This document shows positions 37,197 through 46,269 of a stretch of DNA of 64,000 bases, one piece after another. A model generated the notes under the pieces. It searched no databases, had not been told where the DNA came from, and saw only the letters and a list, made by a program, of their open reading frames with translations. Position numbers and translations under genes: made by a program. Position 1 is the stretch's first letter; each line of letters starts with the position of its first letter. The DNA is from an uncultured Prochlorococcus sp. (GTDB lineage: Bacteria; Cyanobacteriota; Cyanobacteriia; PCC-6307; Cyanobiaceae): NCBI GenBank assembly GCA_902591865.1, contig CACJCK010000001.1:55954-119953 (forward strand), written 5' to 3'.

Positions 37197-38465
37197 ATGA
37201 AAATAACTCTACTTTTATTTCTTTTATTTTTACCAGCTTTTTTCGCAGCGAGTGAACTCTCGTTTTTGTTAATAAGGCCCAGTAAAGTTTTAAGATTAAT
37301 AGAAGAAAAAAAGAAAGGAGCATTTTCAATTTTAAAAATTCAAAAACGCTTTAGATCTTCATTAATTGCTTCTCAATTTGGAGTAACAATTTCATTAATT
37401 GCAATTGGATGGCTCAGTAATAACCTGGCTAATGATTATTGGAAAAGCAATATTTTATCAAATAGATTTTATGATCTTCTATTATTTTTATTTGTTGTTT
37501 TACTTGTTACTCTTGTTTCTGGACTAATACCGAAAGCCTTAGTAATTAACAATCCAGAATCTGCTGCATTAAGGTTAACCACAATATTCGATGCCGTAAG
37601 AAAAGCTATGAATCCTATAGTGAAAACAATAGAATTCTTTGCTAGCGCCTGTTTAGGCCTGTTCAATTTAAATAACAAATGGGATTCTTTAAACTCGGGT
37701 TTATCCGCAGGAGAATTAGAAACTCTTATAGAAACAGACAATGTAACAGGTTTAAAACCAGATGAGAAGAATATTCTTGAAGGAGTTTTTGCTCTGAAAG
37801 ATACACAGGTTAAAGAGGTAATGATTCCAAGATCTGAGATGGTAACTTTGCCAAAAAATATAACCTTTTCAGAACTTATGAAACAAGTAGATAAAACTCG
37901 ACATGCTCGCTTCTTTGTGATTGGTGAGTCTTTAGATGATGTATTAGGTGTATTAGATATGCGTTATCTAGCTAATCCAATATCAAAAGGTGAAATGGAA
38001 GCAGATACATTATTAGAGCCATTCCTATTACCGGTGACAAAAATAATAGAAACATGTTCACTAGCAGAAATATTTCCAATAGTTAGAGACTACAATCCTT
38101 TCTTATTAGTAGTTGATGAACACGGTGGAACAGAGGGGCTTATAACTGCAGCTGATCTCAATGGCGAAATAGTTGGAGAGGAAATGCTCAACAATAGAAT
38201 TTATTCAGACATGAGAATGTTAGATAATTTCTCTAAAAAATGGTCAATAGCTGGAAAATCAGAAATTATTGAAATCAATAAGAAGTTAAGATGTTTTATT
38301 CCAGAAGGTTCAGATTATCATACCCTTGCTGGATTTATTCTAGAAAAATTTCAAATGGTTCCAAAAATTGGCGACGTTTTAGATTTTAATAACATTAAAT
38401 TTGAAGTTACTTCTATGTCAGGTCCAAAAATTGATCGTGTTAAAATAACTCTTCCCAAAAGCTAA
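37197..38465 (+). CDS. CNNM (DUF21) / CBS-pair membrane protein, HlyC/CorC type
   Basis: This family is linked to magnesium or cobalt efflux in other bacteria. The 422-residue protein has an N-terminal DUF21/CNNM membrane domain (hydrophobic segments at about 1-20, 55-75, 92-112 and near 140), a CBS pair at about 200-330 (VKEVMIPRSEMVTL and HARFFVIGESLDDVLGV, then LLVVDEHGGTEGLITAADL), and a C-terminal CorC_HlyC domain ending VKITLP. The ATG lies 18 bases after the tRNA. Confidence 0.9.
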   Translation: MKITLLLFLLFLPAFFAASELSFLLIRPSKVLRLIEEKKKGAFSILKIQKRFRSSLIASQFGVTISLIAIGWLSNNLANDYWKSNILSNRFYDLLLFLFVVLLVTLVSGLIPKALVINNPESAALRLTTIFDAVRKAMNPIVKTIEFFASACLGLFNLNNKWDSLNSGLSAGELETLIETDNVTGLKPDEKNILEGVFALKDTQVKEVMIPRSEMVTLPKNITFSELMKQVDKTRHARFFVIGESLDDVLGVLDMRYLANPISKGEMEADTLLEPFLLPVTKIIETCSLAEIFPIVRDYNPFLLVVDEHGGTEGLITAADLNGEIVGEEMLNNRIYSDMRMLDNFSKKWSIAGKSEIIEINKKLRCFIPEGSDYHTLAGFILEKFQMVPKIGDVLDFNNIKFEVTSMSGPKIDRVKITLPKS

Positions 38466-38514
38466 ATGTGACTTCTATAGAGGATAATGATAAAACATAT
38501 ATGGATTTAAAATT

Positions 38515-39519
38515 ATGCAACCAACCTCATCACCAGTAAAGGTTGGCGTCATAGGTATAGGGAATATGGGCTGGCATCATGCTCGAGTACTAAGCTTACT
38601 TAAAGATGCAAATCTCATAGGAGTAGCGGATCCAAATGAAGAGAGAGGTAAATTAGCAATTGAGCAATTTCAATGTGAATGGTTCAAAAATTATAAGGAC
38701 TTAATTCCAAAAGTTGATGCTATCTGTATCGCTGTTCCTACACTACTTCATCAAAAAGTAGGACTAGATTGTCTCAAGGGAGGTACTAACGTTCTCATTG
38801 AAAAACCAATTGCAGCTAACGAGTTGGAAGCCAAATCTTTAATAGAGGCCGCTAATGCAAGTAACTGTGTATTACAAGTTGGGCATATTGAAAGATTTAA
38901 TCCTGCTTTTAGAGAATTAACTAAAATAGTAAATAATGAAGAAATTGTTGTTTTAGAAGCAAGGAGGCACAGTCCTCATGCAGACAGAGCAAATGATGTA
39001 TCTGTAGTAATGGATTTAATGATTCATGACATTGATCTTGTTTTAGAGCTTGTAAACTCAAAAATACAAAAATTAGCGGCTGTTGGAGGAAGAAATAGCG
39101 AAGGATTAATAGATTATGTCAATGCTACTTTAGTTTTTAAAAATAATGTTATTGCAAGCTTAACTGCCAGCAAAATGAGTCACAAAAAAATTAGAAATTT
39201 AAGTGCTCACTGCCAAAATGGCCTAGTAGAAACTGATTTCTTAAATCACTCTTTACAAATCCATCGAAAGTCACATGAATCATACACAGCAGCTCATGGA
39301 GAATTAGTTTATAGAAATGATGGATATGTCGAAGAAGTTAGTACAACCTCCATTGAACCTCTTTATGCAGAACTGGAGCATTTTCTTAAATGCGTTCAAG
39401 GGCAAGAAACACCTGAGGTCGATGGTGAGCAAGCCTCAAGAGCATTAAAAATTGCTGATTTTATAGAGAGTGCTGTGGATAATTCTGGAGATGCGATTTT
39501 ACTTGAAAATCCCTTCTAA
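38515..39519 (+). CDS. Gfo/Idh/MocA-family oxidoreductase
   Basis: These NAD(P)-dependent dehydrogenases act on sugars or related alcohols. The 334-residue protein has the Rossmann start KVGVIGIGNMGWHHARVL at about 9-26, the cofactor-site lysine in IEKPIAANE near 96, VGHIERFNPAF near 122, and the substrate-site histidine in LMIHDIDLVLEL near 172. The substrate is not evident. It follows the CNNM gene after 49 bases and ends 26 bases from the convergent psbK. Confidence 0.92.
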   Translation: MQPTSSPVKVGVIGIGNMGWHHARVLSLLKDANLIGVADPNEERGKLAIEQFQCEWFKNYKDLIPKVDAICIAVPTLLHQKVGLDCLKGGTNVLIEKPIAANELEAKSLIEAANASNCVLQVGHIERFNPAFRELTKIVNNEEIVVLEARRHSPHADRANDVSVVMDLMIHDIDLVLELVNSKIQKLAAVGGRNSEGLIDYVNATLVFKNNVIASLTASKMSHKKIRNLSAHCQNGLVETDFLNHSLQIHRKSHESYTAAHGELVYRNDGYVEEVSTTSIEPLYAELEHFLKCVQGQETPEVDGEQASRALKIADFIESAVDNSGDAILLENPF

Positions 39520-39545
39520 TACTAAAAATCTAAAATTAAAGAATT

Positions 39546-39686
39546 TTATTTAAATCCAACTGCAGCTTGCCAAACAAATACCAATAAAAAGAAAAATAAA
39601 GGAATAAGTGGAAGAACATCAACAGTTGGAGCAAAGGCCTTATAAGCCTCGGGCAATTCAGCAAATGTATTAAATAGAATGAGCAC
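39546..39686 (-). CDS. psbK: Photosystem II reaction centre protein K
   Basis: PsbK is a one-helix subunit near CP43. This 46-residue gene starts at GTG (39684-39686) and reads [15 protein letters not shown], then the mature segment [20 protein letters not shown] and the end [11 protein letters not shown], which is diagnostic for PsbK. The first residues are the short propeptide removed in other cyanobacteria. It lies 34 bases after tgt in the same direction, the usual tgt-psbK pairing. Confidence 0.93.
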
Positions 39687-39720
39687 CTTTTTTGATAATT
39701 TAGTTAATTATGATAAGACG

Positions 39721-40839
39721 TTACCACGTATGGTGAGCAATAGAGGATGTTTTCCAAGGAGCGAAATCATTTGTAAAACAATTATCTCTAATTGCATCAG
39801 AAATTGCATTGGTAAATCTTATTAAGTGAGCTATATTATGCAAACTTATGAGTGTGAGGCCTAAGATTTCGTCATTTCTAATTAGATGATGCAAATATGC
39901 TCGAGAATAATATTTACAGGCCTCACATTTACAAGTTTTGTCAATAGGAGAAAAATCATTTCTAAATCGAGCATTACGCAAATTCAATCTTTCATCATTA
40001 AAAAATGCAGTCCCATGTCTTCCTAGTCTTGTAGGCAAAACACAGTCAAATATATCGAATCCATTGGCAACAGCTAATGAAATTTCTCTTAAAGAGCCAA
40101 TACCCATTAAATATCTTGGTTTATTTAATGGTAAGAATTTAGGTACGTAATTAATTACGCTATGTATTTCTTCGACTGCCTCACCAACACTTACACCTCC
40201 GACTGCTATTCCGGGTAGATCAAAAGAACTTGTATATTTTGCGCTATATTCTCTCAATCTTGGATACTTACCACCTTGAACTATACCAAATAATGCTTGA
40301 TTGGATTTCTGATGAGTCTCAACACATTTTTGCAACCATGAATGAGTTCTTTGCAAAGAGTCCTCAATATCATTTTCGTTAGCTGTATGCGGAGGACAAT
40401 GATCAAAAGCCATCGCAACATCCGATCCAAGATCCATTTGAATCTTTATTACTTTTTCAGGTGACAAAAATACATGATTACCATCTCTAGGATTTTTAAA
40501 TTCCACACCTTTGTCAGAAATATTATTTAATTTAGCCAAACTAAAAACTTGATATCCCCCTGAATCAGTAAGTATAGGCTTAGGCCAATTCATGAACTTA
40601 TGTATTCCGCCAGATTCTCTAACTAATTTTTCTCCAGGTTGTAAATGAAGATGAAAGGTATTTGAGAGAATCATTTCTGATCCTGTGGAGTTTAACTGCT
40701 TTGATGAAATTCCTTTAACCGTTGCCAAAGTTCCAACAGGCATAAATTTTGGAGTGTTTACCTTACCATTTGGGGTATAAAATATACCAGTTCTTGCCTC
40801 TGTATTACTGCAATTCGATGTAATTTCAAATTCAAACAC
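39721..40839 (-). CDS. tgt: tRNA-guanine(34) transglycosylase
   Basis: Tgt exchanges guanine for the queuosine precursor in GUN anticodons. The 372-residue protein has [16 protein letters not shown] near 89, a catalytic aspartate region [10 protein letters not shown] near 142, LFGIVQGG near 185, [19 protein letters not shown] near 263, and zinc ligands [19 protein letters not shown] near 303. The start ATG lies just before a long AT-rich region shared with the divergent cobS. psbK follows downstream. Confidence 0.96.
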   Translation of the reverse strand: MFEFEITSNCSNTEARTGIFYTPNGKVNTPKFMPVGTLATVKGISSKQLNSTGSEMILSNTFHLHLQPGEKLVRESGGIHKFMNWPKPILTDSGGYQVFSLAKLNNISDKGVEFKNPRDGNHVFLSPEKVIKIQMDLGSDVAMAFDHCPPHTANENDIEDSLQRTHSWLQKCVETHQKSNQALFGIVQGGKYPRLREYSAKYTSSFDLPGIAVGGVSVGEAVEEIHSVINYVPKFLPLNKPRYLMGIGSLREISLAVANGFDIFDCVLPTRLGRHGTAFFNDERLNLRNARFRNDFSPIDKTCKCEACKYYSRAYLHHLIRNDEILGLTLISLHNIAHLIRFTNAISDAIRDNCFTNDFAPWKTSSIAHHTW

Positions 40840-40904
40840 AATAATTTATAAAATTTTTTGATCCTATTTCATTAATCTACCCTATTATTTAAAATTGAGT
40901 CTGA

Positions 40905-41678
40905 TTTTATCTCATCAAAAAATATTTAATAAAAAATTTTGCAGGATCTTGGATTTTCTATACGACATTTCCAAAGATACCTTTAATTAATCCCGAATTT
41001 AAAAATATTGCACAATTTGCGCCGCCTATAGGATTTTTTATTGGATTAATACAGAGTTATATTTTTATTTTTTTAAATACACACTCTTGGTCAATTTATG
41101 CATCTGCATTAATTTGTTTGGCTTCAGGATATTTAATTACTGGCGGTCTACACCTCGATGGTTTAATGGATACTTTCGATGGTATTTTTGCGGGTAAAAA
41201 GAAACGTTTAAAAGCAATGAAAGACAGTAAAGTTGGGTCGTATGGTGTCCAAGCTTTGGTTTTTATAACTTTAATTCAAATTGCTTGCATAATTAAAATT
41301 AAGAATCTAATAATTTTTGTTTTACCTATATGTTTATTTTGGGGAAGATTTTCAAATTTATTTTTTATAGAAAAGTTTAAATATATGAGTTATAAGAAAA
41401 AATCTATTAGTCACAAAAAATTTTGGAATGGATTTAAAAAAGAATCTTTGATCTCCATTATCTTTCTGTTAATTTTCACTACATACCAATTGGTTTCAAT
41501 TACATCCAAAGCAATATTAATTAAATTTTTAATTCTTATTTTGATTGGTATTTTTCTAAGTTATACCATCCCAAACATACTGGGGAATAAAATTGGAGGC
41601 TTCAATGGAGATGCCTGCGGTGCAAGTGTTGTACTAGTTGAAACTGCAATGTTGTTTATGAATGCAATTCTTTTATAG
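40905..41678 (+). CDS. cobS: Cobalamin synthase CobS (adenosylcobinamide-GDP ribazoletransferase), start unresolved
   Basis: CobS joins the lower ligand to the corrin in the last steps of cobalamin synthesis, in the membrane. The frame opened at 40905 shows the family N-terminus FAGSWIFYTTFPKIP, then FAPPIGFFIG, the hallmark GGLHLDGLMDTFDGIFAG near 80-97, MKDSKVGSYG and the C-terminal GGFNGDACGASVVLVE, with several membrane helices. Family length (about 250) fits a start near 40914-40929. However, no ATG, GTG or TTG exists in frame until 41118, which is deep inside. A TTG frame at 40895 leads into an A6T4 run and may be the true start with a frameshift. Confidence 0.88.
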   Translation, partial: FYLIKKYLIKNFAGSWIFYTTFPKIPLINPEFKNIAQFAPPIGFFIGLIQSYIFIFLNTHSWSIYASALICLASGYLITGGLHLDGLMDTFDGIFAGKKKRLKAMKDSKVGSYGVQALVFITLIQIACIIKIKNLIIFVLPICLFWGRFSNLFFIEKFKYMSYKKKSISHKKFWNGFKKESLISIIFLLIFTTYQLVSITSKAILIKFLILILIGIFLSYTIPNILGNKIGGFNGDACGASVVLVETAMLFMNAILL

Positions 41679-42792
41679 GAAGTTCTAAATAGAAAATATT
41701 TGTCTTGTTAATATTTTTTGATTTCTCAGTATTATCAATCGAGTTATTTTCCAGCAATCTCAATTCTCCTCCAATTTGTTTTGCTAATTTCCTTGCCAAA
41801 AAAAGTCCCACACCAGTGCCGTCCTTCTTCTTAGCGGCAGATCCTCTAAAACCTTTTTCAAAAATTTTCTCATTTTCATTTTTGGCTATTTTTTTACCAT
41901 CATCAAATATACAAAGTCCATTATTCGTAATTGCGAGTCCAATTTCAGCATCTTTTTGGGCATATTTAAACGCATTTTCTAATAAATTAGCCACAATTTC
42001 AGCAATTACAGCATATTTTGCCTCTAATGGCGATAAAGTCCAATCTGGCCAAAGAGAAGGTTCAGACCAATCTCTATTCTCTAGGTTCGCATTAGCTTTA
42101 CCCCTTTCTAATATTGGCCTCAACAAACTCTGAACAGTTATTAACTTTTTATTATCTAAATTTGGTGGTAATAATAATCTTTCCTCTCCAATTGCTAGAG
42201 GAAGTTGAACAGGTGAATTTAATTGCGCTAAAGAATCCATATATTGATTAATTTGTTTTTGCTCTATTATCATGCGTTCGACTATTTCAATAGAATCATC
42301 ATCTGAACCAAGTCTTTTTATTAATAATTTTGCATATGTACGAAGAGCAGCCAATGGATTCCTTAATTGATGAATTATGGCATTGACCTGATTTTTTAAA
42401 TAATTGATTTCTTCATTTTTATTTTGACGTTCTAATTCTATAGAGACGCATTTAGCTAAAGATATTGAAAGCGCTTTTAATCTAGTATCGAGAGATACTG
42501 GCCAATTCCCCCCTTTTAAATCAATTTCAACCCTAAGAACACCGAGTAGAATATCGTTTTCTTGAAGAGGGTACCATCTTCTATTAGGAGATGAAACTTT
42601 TAGTGAAGGATCATCTTCTATTGATAATAGTAGCCTATCAATTTGTGGCCATTGACCAATCATTTCAAAAGATGCTTTAGTGCCTTGCTTAGCTGAAGCA
42701 AGATACAGAACTAAATTAGTAACCCCCATTGAGCAGCCAAAACTCTCTAGCTGTTTTATTATTAATTCTTCAAATTTTTTTGAGCGATACAT
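41656..42792 (-). CDS. GAF-domain sensor histidine kinase, Hik2/CSK-like
   Basis: The 378-residue kinase has an N-terminal GAF-like sensor (about 1-120, with C20 in LESFGCSMGV), a HisKA H-box IIHQLRNPLAALR with phosphoacceptor H141, N-box NLLENAFKYA near 282, and ATP-site GTGVGLFLARKL. There is no membrane helix with this start. The H-box and GAF arrangement resembles Hik2, the cyanobacterial relative of the plastid sensor kinase CSK, which is redox-linked. The ATG at 42790-42792 is chosen; 40 further upstream codons are hydrophobic and unlike the family. Its end overlaps cobS by 23 bases. No response regulator lies adjacent. Confidence 0.85.
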   Translation of the reverse strand: MYRSKKFEELIIKQLESFGCSMGVTNLVLYLASAKQGTKASFEMIGQWPQIDRLLLSIEDDPSLKVSSPNRRWYPLQENDILLGVLRVEIDLKGGNWPVSLDTRLKALSISLAKCVSIELERQNKNEEINYLKNQVNAIIHQLRNPLAALRTYAKLLIKRLGSDDDSIEIVERMIIEQKQINQYMDSLAQLNSPVQLPLAIGEERLLLPPNLDNKKLITVQSLLRPILERGKANANLENRDWSEPSLWPDWTLSPLEAKYAVIAEIVANLLENAFKYAQKDAEIGLAITNNGLCIFDDGKKIAKNENEKIFEKGFRGSAAKKKDGTGVGLFLARKLAKQIGGELRLLENNSIDNTEKSKNINKTNIFYLELPIKELHS

Positions 42793-43036
42793 AATTAACG
42801 AAATTTTGAGAATTTTAAGAAAAAATTCGAAAAAAGGCTTGTAAAATATGAAAAAAGTATTAAGATATAAAAAGGTCTGACTTAAGCCAGCCTTAAATAT
42901 ACGTTCAACCATATTTTAAGCTACATAAGGGGTTGATGGGTTCCCTATGTAATTTGAAATGAATTTAAAATCACATATATAAGATTAGTAAATTTAATAA
43001 GACTAATCTCATTAATAATTTCAGGAGTACCAATCA

Positions 43037-43405
43037 ATGTCAAAAAAAAGAAAAAGAATCAGTAGAAGAAGATTGGCTGGGCAAAGAGTAATGGCTCACG
43101 TACCGATTTATCATATAGAAACTGGCAAACATAAACCAGTTACAGCAGCAAGAAGATTCATAGCTGAAAATGGTCTCTCTGCGCCTTCAGTTTTCAATGT
43201 CAGAAGAAATGAACATACCACAGATAGGTTTTTTTGGGGTGAAAAAGGCTTATTTAGCGCCCAATATGCTGAAGAAAATCATTTCTTATTTCCATCACTA
43301 AAAGTCGTAGTTGAAGGAATAGGTGAAGAAAAAATATTTGAAGGTCTAGAACTTACTGCAGATGATTGGGAAGAGATTGAAGAATACGAATATGCTTTTG
43401 TTTAA
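43037..43405 (+). CDS. DUF3155 family protein
   Basis: The 122-residue protein starts MSKKRKRISRRRLAGQR, a strongly basic N-terminus suggestive of RNA or DNA binding. It continues with VPIYHIETGKHKPVTAARRF and an acidic end (DDWEEIEEYEY). The pattern matches a family found only in cyanobacteria with no known function (DUF3155). A good ribosome site (AGGAG) lies 11 bases before the ATG. The 244 bases upstream hold two imperfect hairpins (42868-42890 and 42923-42952). Confidence 0.85.
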   Translation: MSKKRKRISRRRLAGQRVMAHVPIYHIETGKHKPVTAARRFIAENGLSAPSVFNVRRNEHTTDRFFWGEKGLFSAQYAEENHFLFPSLKVVVEGIGEEKIFEGLELTADDWEEIEEYEYAFV

Positions 43406-44019
43406 AAAAAATTACTTATATTTGAACTTATAAAGTTAATTAAATTTGAATCAATTTGATGAAACCCATCGAATTCTAAAAATTCACAAAATTTAGGAGA
43501 CTTACTCTTCACCTTTTCATAAATAATCCTAGAAGCTTCTATAGGCACGACGTCATCATATAAACCATGACTAATAATAAATGGCGAGCATTTTTCTTCC
43601 GGAACCCAATTGGGATGAGGATAACCACTACAAGCAACAATTAATCCAAAATTTAATTTAAATCCTGCATCAATTGCCATTGCCGCCCCTTGAGAGAACC
43701 CCAACAAAATTGTTTTTCTTAGTGGAATCTGATCAGTGTCAAATTTTTTTAATGAAACTAAAAGTTTATTTACTTCAACCTCAGCTCCCCTCCAATCATG
43801 TGGGTATAATCCATACCACTGTCTTCCCTGACCACTTGGATGTGATTCAGGAGCCCTTAAACAAATTATCTCAAAGTCAAGATTTATTTTTTCTGTCATC
43901 TCCTTTCCAAATATTAAAAGGTCATCTGAATCGGCTCCCCAACCATGTATCAAAATAATTCTATGAGTTGCAGTTTGAGAGCTAATCGAGACAAATTCAT
44001 GATTGATGGCGTATTTCAT
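43402..44019 (-). CDS. Alpha/beta hydrolase (carboxylesterase/phospholipase family)
   Basis: The 205-residue protein has an oxyanion region ILIHGWGADSDDLLIF near residue 22, nucleophile elbow LGFSQGAAMA with Ser near 110, the acid in GLYDDVVPIEASR near 158 and the catalytic histidine in DGFHQI near 190. Length and motifs match the small carboxylesterase/lysophospholipase group. The substrate is unknown. Its stop interlocks with that of DUF3155 (TTAA), and its start is 33 bases from the divergent purH. Confidence 0.88.
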   Translation of the reverse strand: MKYAINHEFVSISSQTATHRIILIHGWGADSDDLLIFGKEMTEKINLDFEIICLRAPESHPSGQGRQWYGLYPHDWRGAEVEVNKLLVSLKKFDTDQIPLRKTILLGFSQGAAMAIDAGFKLNFGLIVACSGYPHPNWVPEEKCSPFIISHGLYDDVVPIEASRIIYEKVKSKSPKFCEFLEFDGFHQIDSNLINFISSNISNFF

Positions 44020-44052
44020 GTTTATATTCTTAAGTAAGTAATCTTTCTCATA

Positions 44053-45606
44053 ATGTCACCAATAGCTCTAGTAAGTGTCTCCGATAAAAAAAATATAATC
44101 CCATTTTGTAAGGAATTGGTAGAGCAATTTAATTATAGAATTCTATCAAGCGGAGGAACTGCCAAACATCTAATAGAGGCAAAAATTCCAGTTATTAAAG
44201 TTGCAGATTTTACTAATTCTCCAGAAATTCTTGGAGGAAGAGTTAAAACTTTACATCCAAAAATACACGGAGGAATATTAGCTAAAAGAACTAATGAAGA
44301 TCATAAAAGAGATATAGAAGCTAACGATCTTGAGTTAATTGACTTAGTAGTTGTCAATTTATATCCTTTCAAAAAAACAGTAGCGCAGGGAGCTAAATGG
44401 GAGGATGCTATTGAAAATATCGATATCGGAGGGCCCTCAATGATTCGTTCAGCAGCTAAAAATCATAAAGACGTTTCCGTTTTGGTGGATCCTAGTCAGT
44501 ATCAAAATTTTCTTGAAGAAAGGAAAAAAGGCGAATTAAAGGAGTCATATAAAGCAGAATTAGCTCTTGAAGCTTTTCTACATACAGGAGACTATGATAC
44601 TGCAATATCTAATTGGATAAAAAAAGAAAGAGGGCTACAATCTTCCAAATATATTGAATCTTATCCACTAATAAAAACCTTAAGATATGGCGAGAATCCT
44701 CATCAAAAAGCCTCTTGGTATGGTTTAAGTAACATTGGATGGAACTCAGCAGAACAATTACAAGGTAAAGATTTGAGTTATAACAATCTGTTGGATCTTG
44801 AGTCGGCACTTTCAACAGTTTTAGAATTTGGCTACGCAGAAAAAGATAAAATTACAACCGACAGATTTGCTTCCGTTATCCTAAAACACAATAATCCTTG
44901 TGGTGCCTCTATAAGTAATTCAGCTTCTCAAGCATTTTTGAATGCTTTAGATTGCGACTCTATTAGTGCATTTGGAGGCATAGTTGCTTTTAATTCAAAT
45001 GTTGATAGTGAGACCGCAATTCACCTAAAAGATATTTTCTTGGAGTGTGTCGTCGCCCCATCTTTTGATGAGAAAGCTTTAGAAATTTTAAAAATTAAAA
45101 AGAATTTAAGAATATTAAAGTTATCAAAAGATCAATTTCCAAAAAAGAATCAAACCTCTAGTAAATCAATAATGGGAGGATTACTCGTTCAAGACACTGA
45201 TGATAGTGAAGAAAAAACTGAATGTTGGATTTCAGTAACTAAAAAAAATCCTAGTAATCATATTAACCTTGATCTAAATTTTGCATGGAAAATTTGTAAA
45301 CACGTTAAATCTAATGCCATTGTTATTGCAAAAGACCAAAAAACTATTGGTATTGGAGCTGGACAAATGAATAGAGTTGGAGCAGCAAAAATTGCATTAA
45401 AAGCAGCTGGAGAGTTATGCTCTGATGCAGTCTTGGCCAGTGATGGGTTTTTTCCATTTTCAGATACTGTAGAACTTGCAAATGAATACGGGATAAAGGC
45501 AATTATCCAACCTGGAGGTAGTATAAGAGATCAAGAAAGTATTGATATGTGTAATTCGAAGGGAATGTCAATGATATTTACTCAAAAAAGGCATTTCTTG
45601 CATTAA
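44053..45606 (+). CDS. purH: Bifunctional phosphoribosylaminoimidazolecarboxamide formyltransferase / IMP cyclohydrolase
   Basis: PurH completes IMP synthesis from AICAR in two steps. The 517-residue protein has the N-terminal cyclohydrolase domain (SSGGTAKHLIEAKIPVIKV, GGRVKTLHPKIHGG, VNLYPFKKT, IDIGGPSMIRSAAKNHKDV). The C-terminal formyltransferase domain contains RYGENPHQKASWYG, VILKHNNPCGAS and IGIGAGQMNRVGAAKIAL. All key segments are present and the length is normal. It meets the convergent DoxX gene with one base between the stops. Confidence 0.97.
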   Translation: MSPIALVSVSDKKNIIPFCKELVEQFNYRILSSGGTAKHLIEAKIPVIKVADFTNSPEILGGRVKTLHPKIHGGILAKRTNEDHKRDIEANDLELIDLVVVNLYPFKKTVAQGAKWEDAIENIDIGGPSMIRSAAKNHKDVSVLVDPSQYQNFLEERKKGELKESYKAELALEAFLHTGDYDTAISNWIKKERGLQSSKYIESYPLIKTLRYGENPHQKASWYGLSNIGWNSAEQLQGKDLSYNNLLDLESALSTVLEFGYAEKDKITTDRFASVILKHNNPCGASISNSASQAFLNALDCDSISAFGGIVAFNSNVDSETAIHLKDIFLECVVAPSFDEKALEILKIKKNLRILKLSKDQFPKKNQTSSKSIMGGLLVQDTDDSEEKTECWISVTKKNPSNHINLDLNFAWKICKHVKSNAIVIAKDQKTIGIGAGQMNRVGAAKIALKAAGELCSDAVLASDGFFPFSDTVELANEYGIKAIIQPGGSIRDQESIDMCNSKGMSMIFTQKRHFLH

Positions 45607-45607
45607 G

Positions 45608-46168
45608 TTATGTTGATTTTGGATAATATGTAATTTTGTTAGTTTTTCTAAATAAAGAGAGCCTACCAGGACCCGCGCATAGAAAGTAAAGAGAGATAGC
45701 CCCATATATAAAAGACAATTCGAAAGCATAATTGTGACCCTCAACCACTGCTAGAGGAAAACCTTCTAGTCCAGTGTCTAGTAGATGAAAATATACTGCA
45801 AATGCCATTGTTGAAAATAAACCAAGAGAAGAAAGCCTCGCAAAAATCCCTAAAGCCAATCCTACTGGGCATATCAATTGGGTAATCGCTGCTCCAAAAG
45901 TCCAAATGACTGGATCACCTGGCAAAAATGGAAAGTACTTACCAACAACAAACTCAGCGAAACCTTGAGGATCTTGAAGTTTCTCTAGGCCATGATGAAT
46001 CATCAAAGCAGAAAAACCGACTCTTAAGATAAAGATTGATAGTTCTCCAAGGATATTTACTTCTGTCCCTGATGATGAATTAGCAACTACAACTTCAACT
46101 TTTTGGGGAGCTTTTGTTCTATTAAGACTGGCAGTTTGAACTTGGTTAGTTTGCTCTTTGTCTTCCAT
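45608..46168 (-). CDS. DoxX-family membrane protein
   Basis: The 186-residue protein has four hydrophobic segments (about 42-62, 80-105, 110-130 and 140-165), with LRVGFSALMIHHGLEKLQDPQGFAEF typical of DoxX/DoxD-like proteins, plus a polar N-terminus of about 40 residues. Family members are poorly understood and have been linked to redox or thiosulphate metabolism in some organisms. Neighbours purH and ispH give no clue to its role. Confidence 0.85.
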   Translation of the reverse strand: MEDKEQTNQVQTASLNRTKAPQKVEVVVANSSSGTEVNILGELSIFILRVGFSALMIHHGLEKLQDPQGFAEFVVGKYFPFLPGDPVIWTFGAAITQLICPVGLALGIFARLSSLGLFSTMAFAVYFHLLDTGLEGFPLAVVEGHNYAFELSFIYGAISLYFLCAGPGRLSLFRKTNKITYYPKST

Positions 46169-46269
46169 ACTTCATTATTTTTTTATTATTCTAGTTAATA
46201 AAGTAGATATTTTGGAACTATCTGAATAATAAATTAAAAAAACTCATTAAAGCTATAGATGAAATAAAT

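Noticed and set aside
41118..41678. Short cobS frame starting at TTG 41118
   Set aside because: It starts within a membrane helix just before the hallmark GGLHLDG motif and would drop about 70 residues with clear CobS similarity.
42793..42912. Forty-codon N-terminal extension of the histidine kinase
   Set aside because: It is hydrophobic and Phe/Lys-rich from AT-rich intergenic DNA; the GAF-like domain begins right after the ATG at 42792.
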